A DNA stretch of 64,000 nt from Mobilisporobacter senegalensis (lineage in GTDB: Bacteria; Bacillota; Clostridia; Lachnospirales; Lachnospiraceae). The notes below the pieces were generated by a model. It saw only the letters and a list, made by a program, of their open reading frames with translations, was not told the DNA's origin and made no database searches. This document shows, one piece after another, positions 18,663-28,274 of this stretch; positions within the stretch are counted from its first letter, which is position 1, and every line of letters begins with the position of its first letter. The position numbers were made by a program, and so were the translations under genes. The stretch is taken from contig NZ_RJVG01000002.1 of NCBI RefSeq assembly GCF_003752155.1, positions 1-64,000 of the forward strand, read 5' to 3'.

Positions 18663-18695
18663 ATAATTGTGCAGTTATCACAATTATGATATAAT
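18663..18695 (+). promoter_or_regulatory. SigA promoter with a perfect palindromic operator
   Basis: TTGTGC (18667-18672), a 17-base spacer and TATAAT (18690-18695) form a good promoter for the gene at 18754. ATAATTGTG (18663-18671) and CACAATTAT (18679-18687) are perfect inverted repeats with a 7-base spacer covering the -35 and spacer. This is a likely repressor site. The half-site spacing is one base shorter than in Rex or Crp/Fnr sites. Confidence 0.65.
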
Positions 18696-18753
18696 CAAAA
18701 TAATGAGCCAAGCGCGAAGCATTTGGCGAAGCTGAAAGAAGGGAGCTATTAGT

Positions 18754-19008
18754 ATGGGTGAATTATCAAAATTACCGAACATTGGAGAAAGATTGGAAGA
18801 ACAATTATTAGAAATAGGAATTGAATCTTATGACAAATTGAAGGAAACGGGAAGTAGACAAGCCTGGCTAAAGATCAAAGAAATTGATGATTCTGCTTGT
18901 ATTAACAGGCTCTGTGCTTTGGAAGGTGCAATACAGGGAATAAGATGGCATGATTTATCAGAAGGGGATAAAATAAATTTAAGAGATTTTTACAAGGCAA
19001 TGAAGTAG
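18754..19008 (+). CDS. TfoX C-terminal domain protein
   Basis: The 84-residue protein is a stand-alone TfoX/Sxy C-terminal domain: LSKLPNIGERLEEQLLEIGI is a helix-hairpin-helix-like start, followed by LKIKEIDDSACINRLCALEGAIQGIRWHDLS. The TfoX N-terminal domain is absent. In proteobacteria TfoX/Sxy controls competence, but single TfoX-C proteins in Firmicutes have no proven role. GAAGGGAG lies before the ATG. It is only 40 bases from the chosen start of the next gene (AraC regulator), so the two probably share a transcript. Confidence 0.85.
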   Translation: MGELSKLPNIGERLEEQLLEIGIESYDKLKETGSRQAWLKIKEIDDSACINRLCALEGAIQGIRWHDLSEGDKINLRDFYKAMK

Positions 19009-19047
19009 ATTAAAATGGGAAGATTGATGAAGGCAGGTGAGATAGAG

Positions 19048-19890
19048 ATGGATTTTAAGCATGAAATTGTACTACCGAATGAGGATTTACCTTTCCGCAT
19101 GTTTCTCTTTGAAGGGTATAACGGTAATTATAAGGTAATAAAACATTGGCACAGATCCGTAGAAATATTTTTAGTATTAGAAGGAAAAATTGATTTTTAT
19201 ATTAATTCTACATTTTTTCCATTAGAAAAGAATAAATTTACATTGGTCAATTCTAATGAAATCCATTCTATTGATGTGCCAGATCCTAATACAACGATTG
19301 TCTTGCAGATTCCAATAAAGACTTTTGAAGCATATTGGGAAGAAGATCAGTATATCAGCTTTAAAAGAAGTAATTCAGAACAGGATAATAGAATTGTAGA
19401 CCTTGTTTCTAATATGTGGAAGATATACGAGAAGAAGGAATATGGATATGAGTTAATCGTAAAGAGCCATTTTTATGAACTCTTACATATTTTGCTTACA
19501 GGATATAAAGAAAATGATCTGGACAAGGAAGTTTTGAGGCAGAATAAAAATCTAAATCGATTATCAAAGATCACAAACTATATTAAGGAGAATTACAATC
19601 AGGAAATTTCCCTGGAAAGCATTGCTGAGATATTTGGTTTTTCACCTACTTATTTATCAAAGTTATTTAAGATGTACGGAAAAGTGAATTATAAATCATA
19701 TCTGCAAAATATCCGTGTTGAATATGGGTATCGGGAGTTGGTAAATACAGATTTATCTATTAGTGATATTGCCATGAATCATGGATTTCCAAATAGTAAA
19801 GCTTTTTCGAAAGAATTTAAAAAAAGATATGGGAAACTTCCAAGTGAATATCGAAAAGAGAATAAGTTTAGCAAAATGACAAGAAAGTGA
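19048..19890 (+). CDS. AraC family transcriptional regulator with cupin sensor domain
   Basis: The start is set at the ATG at 19048 (MDFKHEIVLP), preceded by AGGTGAG; upstream ATGs lack a ribosome site. The 280-residue protein has an N-terminal cupin domain (about 10-95, HWHRSVEIFLVLEGKIDFYI, then FTLVNSNEIHSI) and a C-terminal double HTH (about 185-275, SLESIAEIFGFSPTYLSKLFK and ISDIAMNHGFPNSKAFSKEFK). Such regulators usually respond to sugars. It sits directly upstream of the pentose-sensing operon, and the promoter of that operon overlaps its stop codon. Confidence 0.9.
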   Translation: MDFKHEIVLPNEDLPFRMFLFEGYNGNYKVIKHWHRSVEIFLVLEGKIDFYINSTFFPLEKNKFTLVNSNEIHSIDVPDPNTTIVLQIPIKTFEAYWEEDQYISFKRSNSEQDNRIVDLVSNMWKIYEKKEYGYELIVKSHFYELLHILLTGYKENDLDKEVLRQNKNLNRLSKITNYIKENYNQEISLESIAEIFGFSPTYLSKLFKMYGKVNYKSYLQNIRVEYGYRELVNTDLSISDIAMNHGFPNSKAFSKEFKKRYGKLPSEYRKENKFSKMTRK

Positions 19891-19904
19891 CATAGATTAG
19901 ATAA
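19876..19904 (+). promoter_or_regulatory. Promoter block A of the pentose regulon
   Basis: ATGACA (19876-19881), 17 bases and AGATAA (19899-19904). The 17-mer at 19877-19893, TGACAAGAAAGTGACAT, is identical to 31283-31299, and the match continues with few changes to the -10. It contains TGACA twice, 11 bp apart. The block overlaps the end of the AraC gene and lies ~200 bases before the sensor operon. Confidence 0.6.
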
Positions 19905-19977
19905 TTTTTTGGTAGAGAAAACTTGTAATATTTGATAAAATTATTTTTGATTGTAAATAATAATTCAAGGTTAAGTA

Positions 19978-20085
19978 AAAGGGGCTGTTGCACGAACTTA
20001 AACTATACTACTTAAAAAGAATAGACATTAGAAGGTTTATTCTTGACAATAAGTGCTATAGATTAAATTCTGCAGCAGCTCTTTT
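19978..20085 (+). repeat. IS-end-like inverted repeat in the leader of the sensor operon
   Basis: AAAAGGGGCTGTTGCA (19978-19993) and TGCAGCAGCTCTTTT (20071-20085) are imperfect inverted repeats bounding 108 bp. The GGGGCTGTTGCA terminus resembles ends of IS elements, including the one at 1198. It could be a small non-autonomous element or a leader RNA stem. Confidence 0.4.
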
Positions 20086-20102
20086 GATAAAGGGAGATAG
20101 AT

Positions 20103-21143
20103 ATGAAACAGGACAGAGAAAACGGTTTCCCAGGGAAATACACTTTTTCTTCTTTAATCATTATAGGAAGTGTTATTATAGTGTTAATTATAACGATTAT
20201 GGGTATCGTATATTTTCAAAATAAATTACATGCTACTGGATTGTCAAAAGATAACCTGTATTCCTCCTATGATAAACATTATGCATTTATTACAGATAAT
20301 GTAGATCAGGATTTCTGGAATGAGGTATATAGCGGAGCTTTTGATAAGGGTAAAAGTCAAAATATATATGTAGAACGATTTGGGAAATATCTTTTTGAAG
20401 ATTACAATAAGAATGAAATATTAAGAATGGCAATTAATGGAGGGGTAGATGGAATTATCTTTGAAGGTGATGCAGATCCGGAAACAGAAGAATTGATCAA
20501 TTCTGCCGTTAATAAAGGAATTCCGGTAATAACTGTGTTAAAGGATTCCAGCAGAAGCCTGCGACAATGTTATGTTGGAATAAACAGTTATAATTTAGGG
20601 CAGGAATATGGGAAACAATTATTAAAAATGAAGGACAAGGATATCAAACGTGTTTTTGTTTTAGTAGATGAAAAAAATGAAGATAGTAGTAAGAATATCA
20701 TTCTATTAGCAATAAGGGAGACCATAGAGAAAGAGTTAGGGAAAGATCATGGTTTAGATATTGAGGCAGTTGTGGTGGATAATGAGAATGCTTTTAGTTC
20801 AGAAGAAGCAATTAGGGATATTATAATGGATTCTGAAAATGTACCTGATGTTATGATATGTATGAATGCTACCTATACACAATGCGCATACCAATCTGTC
20901 GTTGATCATAATAAAGTTGGAGAAATTAATATACTTGGTTACTATGATTCAGATAATATACTGAATGCTATTAAAAAAGGAATCATATATTCTACTATTT
21001 CTGTGGACACGAAACAGATGGGTAATCTTTGTGTTACTGCATTAGAAGAATTTGAATTAACAGGCCATGTCAGTGAATATCTTCCCGTAGATACTAAGAT
21101 GATTACACCAGATAACGTAAAAGAGTATATCAGGGAAGAATGA
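20103..21143 (+). CDS. Membrane-anchored sugar-binding protein (sensor partner)
   Basis: The 346-residue protein has an N-terminal TM anchor (about 18-38, no lipobox) followed by a type I periplasmic binding fold of the RbsB/LacI class (AINGGVDGIIFEGDAD, VGINSYNLGQEYGKQL, GEINILGYYDSDNIL). It lies directly before a LytS-like kinase and YesN-like regulator. This arrangement matches the XylFII-LytS-YesN three-component D-xylose-sensing system of Clostridium beijerinckii, where the binding protein docks on the kinase outer domain. I infer it is the ligand sensor rather than a transporter part. AAAGGGAG supports the start. Confidence 0.82.
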   Translation: MKQDRENGFPGKYTFSSLIIIGSVIIVLIITIMGIVYFQNKLHATGLSKDNLYSSYDKHYAFITDNVDQDFWNEVYSGAFDKGKSQNIYVERFGKYLFEDYNKNEILRMAINGGVDGIIFEGDADPETEELINSAVNKGIPVITVLKDSSRSLRQCYVGINSYNLGQEYGKQLLKMKDKDIKRVFVLVDEKNEDSSKNIILLAIRETIEKELGKDHGLDIEAVVVDNENAFSSEEAIRDIIMDSENVPDVMICMNATYTQCAYQSVVDHNKVGEINILGYYDSDNILNAIKKGIIYSTISVDTKQMGNLCVTALEEFELTGHVSEYLPVDTKMITPDNVKEYIREE

Positions 21144-21167
21144 TAGTAATCCAAGGGAGCGATTTAC

Positions 21168-22655
21168 ATGAGAAAAAGGAAATTAATACTTGAGAAGAAA
21201 TGGAATAAACTTTCCCTTCAGTGGAAACTAACGGTCGCATTCATATTTACATCTGTCATTATATTAATCGTTAATTTGATTATGTTTCTTAGTATTAATA
21301 AAATGATGGGGAAAATCGATCAGGTATATATCAGTAATGTTAATTTAAATGAGCTATCGGATTCCTTAGATAATGTCCAAAGCAGTATGACACAATATTT
21401 AAATACAAAGAGCTCCGATGCTATTGATGCATATTATCGCAGTGAGCAAAATTATCAAAAATTATTACTAAATTTGAATACGACAATTACGGATAATGAG
21501 ATGTTATTAATGGAGAAGAATATTAAGAGCATGTCTGAAAATTATCTGGATATGGCATTTAAAACAGTGCAGGCAAAAAGGGGACGTAATGTAGAAAGGT
21601 ATAAAGATTATTATGAAATCGCCAATGAAGAATTTAAAGATATCCATGCTTTTATCTATAGTTTAAATAATGAACAATTTAAATACAATTCTAAGAGCTA
21701 TGAATTATTATTGAATTCCTTGCGTTATATGGAAGCAATAAGTACTGCAATTTTGATATTACTTATTTTTATTAATATAGGTTTGATCATATTACTCACA
21801 AGAACGATCACAAGACCTTTGAATAACCTGGCCAAGTTCGCCAATGATGTTTCTAAAGGGAAATTAGATATTGAAGTTGAAGTAGAATCAGAAGATGAAG
21901 TTGGTATCGTATCGAAAGCATTTAATAAAATGATATTGAATATCAGAGTTTATATAGAACAAATTCGTGAAAATATGGAGAAAGAGCGAGCATTAAAAGA
22001 GAAGGAATTAATGATGGAAGGGCATTTAAAAGATGCAAAGCTAAAATACCTTCAGGCTCAAATCAATCCCCACTTCTTATTTAATACTTTAAATGCAGGG
22101 GCTCAGCTTGCCATGATGGAAGGTGCAGATAAAACTTGTTTATTTATAGAACATATGGCTGATTTCTTCCGCTACAATATAAAAAAATCAGACCAGGATG
22201 TAACAATTGCAGATGAGCTGCGTTTGGTTGATAGTTATATATATATTTTAAATGTACGTTTTTCGGGAGATATTCATTTTGTGAAAGAAATTGATGAAGA
22301 ATACCTGGATACCAGGCTGCCGGCAATGGTTCTACAACCAATTGTAGAAAATGCAGTGAATTATGGAATTCACGGAATTCATTGGGATGGTTTTATTAAA
22401 TTTTCTCTTTATCGAAAGGATCATAACATCTGTCTTAGTATAAAGGATAATGGAATTGGAATGACAGGGGGAAAGATAGATGAAATTATGAGAGGTGAAA
22501 TACCAGAGGCAGATTTAGAACGTAATTCCAATGGAGTGGGGCTTGGTAATGTAATAAATCGACTGCAAATGTATTTTAATCGTAATGATGTCCTGGAAAT
22601 TAAGAGTGAAGGTAAGGATAAAGGAACTGAAGTAATAATTTATATTCCGGTATAG
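21168..22655 (+). CDS. LytS/YesM-type sensor histidine kinase
   Basis: A 495-residue membrane kinase. TM1 (~20-42) and TM2 (~188-211) bracket an all-helical outer domain of ~145 residues; then a HAMP domain (~212-265), a coiled segment, the His_kinase phosphoacceptor box QAQINPHFLFNTLN (His302) and a HATPase domain (PIVENAVNYGI, DNGIGM, NGVGLGN). No Cache domain is present, consistent with sensing through a bound sugar-binding protein. It lies 25 bases after the anchored binding protein and 27 before the response regulator. GGGAGC precedes the ATG. Confidence 0.93.
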   Translation: MRKRKLILEKKWNKLSLQWKLTVAFIFTSVIILIVNLIMFLSINKMMGKIDQVYISNVNLNELSDSLDNVQSSMTQYLNTKSSDAIDAYYRSEQNYQKLLLNLNTTITDNEMLLMEKNIKSMSENYLDMAFKTVQAKRGRNVERYKDYYEIANEEFKDIHAFIYSLNNEQFKYNSKSYELLLNSLRYMEAISTAILILLIFINIGLIILLTRTITRPLNNLAKFANDVSKGKLDIEVEVESEDEVGIVSKAFNKMILNIRVYIEQIRENMEKERALKEKELMMEGHLKDAKLKYLQAQINPHFLFNTLNAGAQLAMMEGADKTCLFIEHMADFFRYNIKKSDQDVTIADELRLVDSYIYILNVRFSGDIHFVKEIDEEYLDTRLPAMVLQPIVENAVNYGIHGIHWDGFIKFSLYRKDHNICLSIKDNGIGMTGGKIDEIMRGEIPEADLERNSNGVGLGNVINRLQMYFNRNDVLEIKSEGKDKGTEVIIYIPV

Positions 22656-22682
22656 AATGGGCTTCAGATTGGGAGGTAACTT

Positions 22683-24281
22683 ATGTATAAAGTGATGTTA
22701 GCAGATGATGAAGGAATTGTGATTGATTCTCTAAAGTTCATCATTGAAAAGAATTTCAAGGAACAATGTATCGTTGAGTTTGCAAAAACCGGGCGCAGTG
22801 TCATTGAACTTGCAGAACATTTTCGCCCTGATATTGCTTTTATGGATATTCAAATGCCAGGGATTAACGGAATTGATTCCATGAAAGAAATTATTAAAAC
22901 AAATCCGAATATTATATTTATCGTGTTATCTGCATATGACAAATTTGATTATGCAAAAGAGGCCATTAATTTAGGGGTTCTTGAATATTTGAATAAACCT
23001 GTAAACCAGAAAATAATAGTAGAAGTGTTAAGCAGGGCAATAGGGTTAGTGAATGAAAAGAGAGAAAAAAGAAGCAATGATTTATTAATTAAGGAAAAAT
23101 TAGAAACAGTAATACCTATTATAGAAAATGGGTTCATTTATTCCATTATGACTTCAGAGCATTTCACTGAGGATATTGAAAATTACAAAAATATGTTAGG
23201 GATTAATCAGGAATATGGATATATACTCACATTAGTGTTCGGAGAAACTCAAAAAGGAAATTATATGACCAATGCAGTAGGCTCAAGCATACGTACACAG
23301 ATGAATTACACTAAGGTTCGGGAGTTAGTAAAAGAAGAATTTGATTGTGTGATTGGCTCGGTGATGTCCAATAAAGTATCTGTTTTTATTCCGTGTAATA
23401 ATAAGATAATGGAATATAATGAACGTATTGAGTTAATTGAAAAATCAAGAGGGCTTGTACGAAAATTAAAACATAATATGGGAATCTCCTTTCGAATTGG
23501 AATTGGTTCTATAAAAGCTTTAAATGAGTCCATGGAATCCTATAATGAATCTTTAAAGTCTTTAATAAATACAACAGGAACAGTTGCACATGTGGATGAT
23601 CTTCCAATAAGAAGCAATTATGAAGTAGGATACCCTATTGACATAGAAAAAGCAATCCTTAACAGTATTCGTGAAGGGAATGCTTCAGAGTGCATTCGAG
23701 TAACCAATTTATTTTTTGGCTGGATGACAGAAAATTATCCAGATGGGGATATGAATGTAAAATTAAAAATTCTGGAGCTGGTATTATTTGCCGATCATGA
23801 AGTATTCTTAAGTGGTGGTATGACATACCACTTTACAGACAGAGCAGATTACTTATCCACGATTATAAATATAAATGATAATAAAGAACTGCAAAGCTGG
23901 CTTATTTCAAAGCTGACAGAGGTGTGTCATAATGTAGTTGTAAAGAAAGAAGAAAACACCAATGGGATTATAAAAAGAGCTCAGGAATATATTTTGCAAT
24001 ATTATAAAAAAGATATTTCTCTGGATGGTATATCCAGGGAATTAGATATTAGTCCATATTATTTTAGTAAGCTATTTAAAGATGTAACTGGAATTAATTT
24101 TGTAGAATATCTTACAAATGTCAGGATAGAGAAGGCGAAGGAGTTACTAATTAATTCAGAAATGAGTATGAAAGAAATCTGTGTACAGGTAGGATATAAT
24201 GACCCCAATTATTTTAGCCGTATATTTAAAAAATCCACTGGAAAAACTCCTACCGAATTTAAGGAGGGAATGGGGAAATGA
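22683..24281 (+). CDS. YesN-type response regulator with AraC DNA-binding domain
   Basis: A 532-residue regulator. The receiver domain (1-~120) has the acidic pocket at Asp8-Asp9, phosphoacceptor Asp55 (IAFMDIQMPG) and KP of LNKPVNQ. A ~300-residue middle region follows, and the last ~100 residues are an AraC double HTH (ISLDGISRELDISPYYFSKLF, MKEICVQVGYNDPNYFSRIF). It is the partner of the upstream kinase and the best candidate activator of the ABC and xylulokinase operons. The stop overlaps the ATG of the next gene (ATGA), so translation is coupled. Confidence 0.95.
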   Translation: MYKVMLADDEGIVIDSLKFIIEKNFKEQCIVEFAKTGRSVIELAEHFRPDIAFMDIQMPGINGIDSMKEIIKTNPNIIFIVLSAYDKFDYAKEAINLGVLEYLNKPVNQKIIVEVLSRAIGLVNEKREKRSNDLLIKEKLETVIPIIENGFIYSIMTSEHFTEDIENYKNMLGINQEYGYILTLVFGETQKGNYMTNAVGSSIRTQMNYTKVRELVKEEFDCVIGSVMSNKVSVFIPCNNKIMEYNERIELIEKSRGLVRKLKHNMGISFRIGIGSIKALNESMESYNESLKSLINTTGTVAHVDDLPIRSNYEVGYPIDIEKAILNSIREGNASECIRVTNLFFGWMTENYPDGDMNVKLKILELVLFADHEVFLSGGMTYHFTDRADYLSTIININDNKELQSWLISKLTEVCHNVVVKKEENTNGIIKRAQEYILQYYKKDISLDGISRELDISPYYFSKLFKDVTGINFVEYLTNVRIEKAKELLINSEMSMKEICVQVGYNDPNYFSRIFKKSTGKTPTEFKEGMGK

Positions 24282-25318
24282 GAAAAAAAGTATTCCAATG
24301 TATAGCACTAATTATATTAACAGCTATCATGTCAGGAGGATGTACGAAACAAAATCAGGCTCCTGTATTGGAAGAAAAAGAAAAATCAGACAGTATTAAG
24401 ATTGGCATGACATTTGACTCGTTTATATTAGAACGCTGGCAGAGGGATAGGGATATTTTTGTTTCGAAAGCAAAAGAATTAGGAGCAGAGGTGAATGTTC
24501 AAAATGCCAATGGCGATTTAAAGGAACAAATATCCCAGATTGAATACTTTATTGGTAAGAAAATGGATGTTATCGTTATAATAGCCATTGATTCAAAAGG
24601 AATTACAGATGTGGTGAACAAAGCAAAGAAAGAAGGGATTAAAGTAATAGCCTATGATCGATTAATTCAAAATGCCGGAGTAGACCTTTATATTTCTTTT
24701 GATAACGAAAAAGTAGGTACCTTAATGGCCAGACATATGAGAGAGCATTTAGGAGATAAGGGAAAGATTCTGATGATTAATGGACCATTGGCAGATAATA
24801 ATGTACCCCTTGTTATGGCAGGTTTTCAAAGTGAAATAGAGAAAACGGATATTAATATCATAGGGATTGAACATGCATCCGGCTGGCATGCTGAAACCGC
24901 ATTCTCAGTTACGAATGAATACTTAATGATAAATGACATCGATGGAATTATGTGTGGGAATGATAATTTAGCAGGTCAGGCAATCAAAGCATTGGCAGAA
25001 CGCCGCCTGGCAGGCAAGATCTGCGTGGTAGGGCAGGATGCAGATTTAGATGCGTGTCAAAGAATTGTGGAAGGTACCCAGGATATGACAGTGTATAAAC
25101 CGGTAGAAAGATTGGCAAGTCTTGCGGCTGAGTTTGCTGTTAATATGGCAAAAGGGGAAGAAGTTAAAACAGCAGAAACTTTTTTTGATGGCATAAATAA
25201 TGTACCATATGAAAAATTAGAACCCATTTCAGTGACAAAAGAAAATATTGATGAAGTAATCGTAGGGGAGTATCATCTGGAAGAAGATGTTTATCTTAAT
25301 ATTCCCAAAGGAGAATAA
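24278..25318 (+). CDS. XylF-like D-xylose-binding lipoprotein
   Basis: A 346-residue lipoprotein (lipobox MSGGC, Cys22) with the type I binding fold. Several stretches match E. coli XylF closely: IAYDRLIQNAGVDLYISFDN EKVG, GQDADLDACQRIV and GTQDMTVYKPVERLA. This is the strongest indication that the locus deals with D-xylose or a close pentose. It is co-translated with the response regulator and ends at a strong terminator, so it belongs to the sensing operon, not the transporter operon; it may feed the kinase, the importer or the chemoreceptor. Confidence 0.88.
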   Translation: MRKKVFQCIALIILTAIMSGGCTKQNQAPVLEEKEKSDSIKIGMTFDSFILERWQRDRDIFVSKAKELGAEVNVQNANGDLKEQISQIEYFIGKKMDVIVIIAIDSKGITDVVNKAKKEGIKVIAYDRLIQNAGVDLYISFDNEKVGTLMARHMREHLGDKGKILMINGPLADNNVPLVMAGFQSEIEKTDINIIGIEHASGWHAETAFSVTNEYLMINDIDGIMCGNDNLAGQAIKALAERRLAGKICVVGQDADLDACQRIVEGTQDMTVYKPVERLASLAAEFAVNMAKGEEVKTAETFFDGINNVPYEKLEPISVTKENIDEVIVGEYHLEEDVYLNIPKGE

Positions 25319-25337
25319 CCTAATATAGGACAAATTC

Positions 25338-25384
25338 AAACTCCGGTTCTTAGCAGCAAAAAAGTGCTAAGAACCGGAGTTTTT
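25338..25384 (+). terminator. Strong terminator after the sensor operon
   Basis: AAACTCCGGTTCTTAGCA (25338-25355) pairs perfectly with TGCTAAGAACCGGAGTTT (25365-25382), 9-base loop, T-run after. It ends the sensing operon. Confidence 0.95.
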
Positions 25385-25526
25385 AATAGTTATAGGACAG
25401 TATGAATAATTTGTCCAGTAAAAAATATGAAGAGGATAAAAAAACAATGCTATTTATTCTATGATATATTCTATGTGTAGCAAAAATACATGTATAAATT
25501 ACATGAAAAACGGGAGGAATTTATTT

Positions 25527-26651
25527 ATGAAGAAAAAATTACTTAGCGCATTACTTAGTGTGGCTTTAGTAGCATCCTTATTGGTTGGATGTGGTGGTAC
25601 AAAAGATACAACTGCACCTGCTGATACAGCTGAAACAGAGACTCCTGCAGATGACACTGCAGCTACAGGAGAAGGTGGTTTAGTTGGTGTATCAATGCCT
25701 ACAAAAGACCTGCAACGCTGGAACCAGGATGGTTCTAATATGGAAAAACAATTAAAAGAAGCTGGTTATGAGGTTGATTTACAATATGCAAGTAATGATA
25801 TTGCAACTCAAGTTTCTCAAATCGAGAATATGATTGCAAATGGCGTTAAATTATTAGTTATCGCTTCTATTGATGGTGATTCATTAGGGACAGTTTTAGC
25901 ACAGGCAAAAGATGCTAAAATCCCAGTTATTGCTTATGACCGTTTAATTATGAACTCAGATGCTGTGACTTACTATGCAACATTTGATAACTACATGGTA
26001 GGTACAAAACAAGGTGAATATATTGTGGACGCTCTTGATTTAGAAAATGCTGATGGTCCATTTAACTTAGAAATCTTTACTGGTGATCCAGGTGATAATA
26101 ATGCAAAATTCTTCTATGGCGGTGCTATGGACGTTCTTAATCCATATATCGAATCAGGCAAACTAGTGGTTCAATCTGGACAAAAAGATTTTGAAGCTGT
26201 TGCAACTGCGAACTGGTCCTCAGAAAATGCTCAAAACAGAATGGATGCTATCATTGCTTCTAACTACGGAGACGGAAAAGTAATCGACGCTGTACTTTGC
26301 TCAAATGATTCTACGGCACTTGGTGTTACAAATGCTTTAGCAGCATCTTATACAGGTAAATATCCGGTTATTACTGGTCAGGATTGTGATATTGCTAACG
26401 TTAAAAATATGATCGCTGGAAAACAATCTATGTCAATCTTTAAAGACACTCGTGAGTTAGCAGCTCAAACTGTTAAAATGGTAGATGCTATCATGCAAGG
26501 TGGAGAAGCACCAATCAATGATACAAAATCTTACGATAATGGAACTGGTATCATTCCAACATATCTTTGTGAACCAGTATTTGCAGATGCTAATAACTAC
26601 AAAGAATTATTAATTGATTCCGGCTATTATAAAGAAGCAGATTTACAATAG
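25527..26651 (+). CDS. chvE: ChvE-like multiple-sugar-binding lipoprotein
   Basis: The start is set at 25527 (MKKKLLSALLS), ten bases after GGGAGG (25512-25517); the longer frame adds 22 residues with no ribosome site. The 374-residue lipoprotein (lipobox LLVGC, Cys22, then a Thr/Ala/Glu-rich linker) is the substrate-binding subunit of a ChvE-GguAB (Mms) monosaccharide importer: VIAYDRLIMNSDAVTYYATFDN, TGDPGDNNAKFFYGGAMDVL, VITGQDCDIANVKNMIAGKQS. Its codon use (many GCT, ACT, GGT) suggests high expression. First gene of the transport operon. Confidence 0.9.
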   Translation: MKKKLLSALLSVALVASLLVGCGGTKDTTAPADTAETETPADDTAATGEGGLVGVSMPTKDLQRWNQDGSNMEKQLKEAGYEVDLQYASNDIATQVSQIENMIANGVKLLVIASIDGDSLGTVLAQAKDAKIPVIAYDRLIMNSDAVTYYATFDNYMVGTKQGEYIVDALDLENADGPFNLEIFTGDPGDNNAKFFYGGAMDVLNPYIESGKLVVQSGQKDFEAVATANWSSENAQNRMDAIIASNYGDGKVIDAVLCSNDSTALGVTNALAASYTGKYPVITGQDCDIANVKNMIAGKQSMSIFKDTRELAAQTVKMVDAIMQGGEAPINDTKSYDNGTGIIPTYLCEPVFADANNYKELLIDSGYYKEADLQ

Positions 26652-26682
26652 CATATAGGATCAGTTATTATTTGAAGATTTC

Positions 26683-26707
26683 ACAGGCGAGACAATTTCT
26701 CGCCTGT
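26683..26707 (+). other. Intercistronic hairpin between binding protein and ATPase genes
   Basis: ACAGGCGAGA (26683-26692) and TCTCGCCTGT (26698-26707), perfect 10-bp stem with loop CAATT. No T-run. Its position suggests mRNA 3'-end protection or partial termination that gives more binding protein than ATPase. Confidence 0.75.
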
Positions 26708-26732
26708 AATATTATGATTGGGAGGGAATCAA

Positions 26733-28271
26733 TTGAACAACATACTTCTGGAAATGAAAAATATTACTAAAACCTTTCCCGGCGTTAAAGCTTTAGACAA
26801 TGTTAATTTAAAAGTTGAAAAGGGTGAAATTCATGCCCTTGTAGGTGAAAATGGTGCTGGGAAATCGACACTAATGAATGTTCTGAGCGGAATTTATCCA
26901 TATGGTTCTTATGAAGGCGATATTATCTTTGATGGAGAAACTTGTAAGTTTTCCCATATTAAGAATAGCGAAGATAAAGGAATTGTTATTATTCATCAAG
27001 AACTTGCTCTGATTCCCTATATGTCTATCGGTGAAAATATGTTTCTTGGTAATGAAAGAGGCGCAAAAGCTGCAATCGACTGGAATGAAACTTATGGAAA
27101 AGCGGACGGACTACTCCGTACAGTAGGATTAAAAGAGTCTTCCAGAACATTAATCAAAGATATTGGTGTAGGTAAACAACAATTAGTTGAAATAGCAAAG
27201 GCACTTGCTAAGAATGCCAAACTTTTAATTCTTGACGAACCTACTGCTTCCTTAAATGAATCCGATTCAAAAGCATTATTAGATTTATTATTGGAATTTA
27301 AGAAAAAAGGAATGACTTCGATCATCATATCTCATAAGTTAAATGAGATTTCTTATGTTGCAGATAAAATCACAGTAATCCGTGATGGATCTACAATTGA
27401 AACATTAGACAAAAAGGCTGATGATATAAGCGAGGTAAGAATTATTAAGGGAATGGTTGGCCGTGAACTATCTGATCGTTTCCCAAAAAGAGAGAATAAA
27501 AATATTGGTGATATTAAAATGGAAGTTTCCAATTGGAGCGTATATCACCCATTATATACAGAACGTAAAGTAGTAGATAATGTTTCTATGAATGTACGTA
27601 AAGGTGAAGTTGTAGGTATCTCCGGACTTATGGGTGCAGGAAGAACTGAACTTGCCATGAGTATATTCGGAAAAAGTTATGGAACGAATATTTCTGGTAC
27701 ATTAAAGCTCAATGGCCAGGAAGTTAAATTAAATTCTGTAAAAGATGCTATTGATAAAAAGTTAGCTTATGTTACAGAAGATAGAAAAGGAAATGGTTTA
27801 ATCTTAAGTAATCCAATTAAAATTAATACGACTCTTGCAAATCTACAGGGAGTAAGTAATAACTTTATTATTGATAAAGATAAAGAGTATCAGGTGGCTG
27901 TAGAGTACAAAGAGAAACTTAAAACGAAATGTCCTACAGTAGAACAGAATGTTGGTAATCTAAGTGGAGGTAATCAGCAAAAAGTTTTACTCAGTAAATG
28001 GATGTTTGCAGATCCAGATATTTTAATACTTGATGAACCAACACGTGGTATTGATGTTGGTGCAAAATATGAAATTTATTGTATTATCAATAATCTGGTA
28101 GCTGAAGGAAAATCCGTTATTATGATTTCTTCTGAATTACCAGAAGTATTAGGCATGTGTGATCGTATCTACATTATGAACGAAGGTAAAATAGCAGGCG
28201 AACTTAGTGGAGAAGAAGCATCTCAAGAATTGATAATGACATATATTTTAAAATCAGGTAAAGGAGAATAA
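26733..28271 (+). CDS. gguA: Sugar ABC transporter ATP-binding protein (GguA/MmsA-type)
   Basis: The start is the TTG at 26733, seven bases after GGGAGG (26720-26725); the TTG at 26718 overlaps that site. The 512-residue protein carries two ABC domains: Walker [10 protein letters not shown] and signature region [13 protein letters not shown] in the first, then GLMGAGRTE and [15 protein letters not shown] with [13 protein letters not shown] in the second. This tandem form is typical of CUT2 pentose/galactose importers. It lies between the binding protein and permease genes. Confidence 0.94.
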   Translation: MNNILLEMKNITKTFPGVKALDNVNLKVEKGEIHALVGENGAGKSTLMNVLSGIYPYGSYEGDIIFDGETCKFSHIKNSEDKGIVIIHQELALIPYMSIGENMFLGNERGAKAAIDWNETYGKADGLLRTVGLKESSRTLIKDIGVGKQQLVEIAKALAKNAKLLILDEPTASLNESDSKALLDLLLEFKKKGMTSIIISHKLNEISYVADKITVIRDGSTIETLDKKADDISEVRIIKGMVGRELSDRFPKRENKNIGDIKMEVSNWSVYHPLYTERKVVDNVSMNVRKGEVVGISGLMGAGRTELAMSIFGKSYGTNISGTLKLNGQEVKLNSVKDAIDKKLAYVTEDRKGNGLILSNPIKINTTLANLQGVSNNFIIDKDKEYQVAVEYKEKLKTKCPTVEQNVGNLSGGNQQKVLLSKWMFADPDILILDEPTRGIDVGAKYEIYCIINNLVAEGKSVIMISSELPEVLGMCDRIYIMNEGKIAGELSGEEASQELIMTYILKSGKGE

Positions 28272-28274
28272 GAG

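Noticed and set aside
18667-18683. Rex or Crp/Fnr operator
   Set aside because: Half-sites match in part but the spacing is one base short, so only an unnamed palindrome is reported.
19988-20224. 78-codon frame in the sensor operon leader
   Set aside because: No ribosome site and overlaps the real start of the anchored binding protein in another frame.
25461-25526. Longer N-terminus for the ChvE-like protein
   Set aside because: It would place 22 residues before a perfect lipoprotein signal and ignore the GGGAGG site at 25512.
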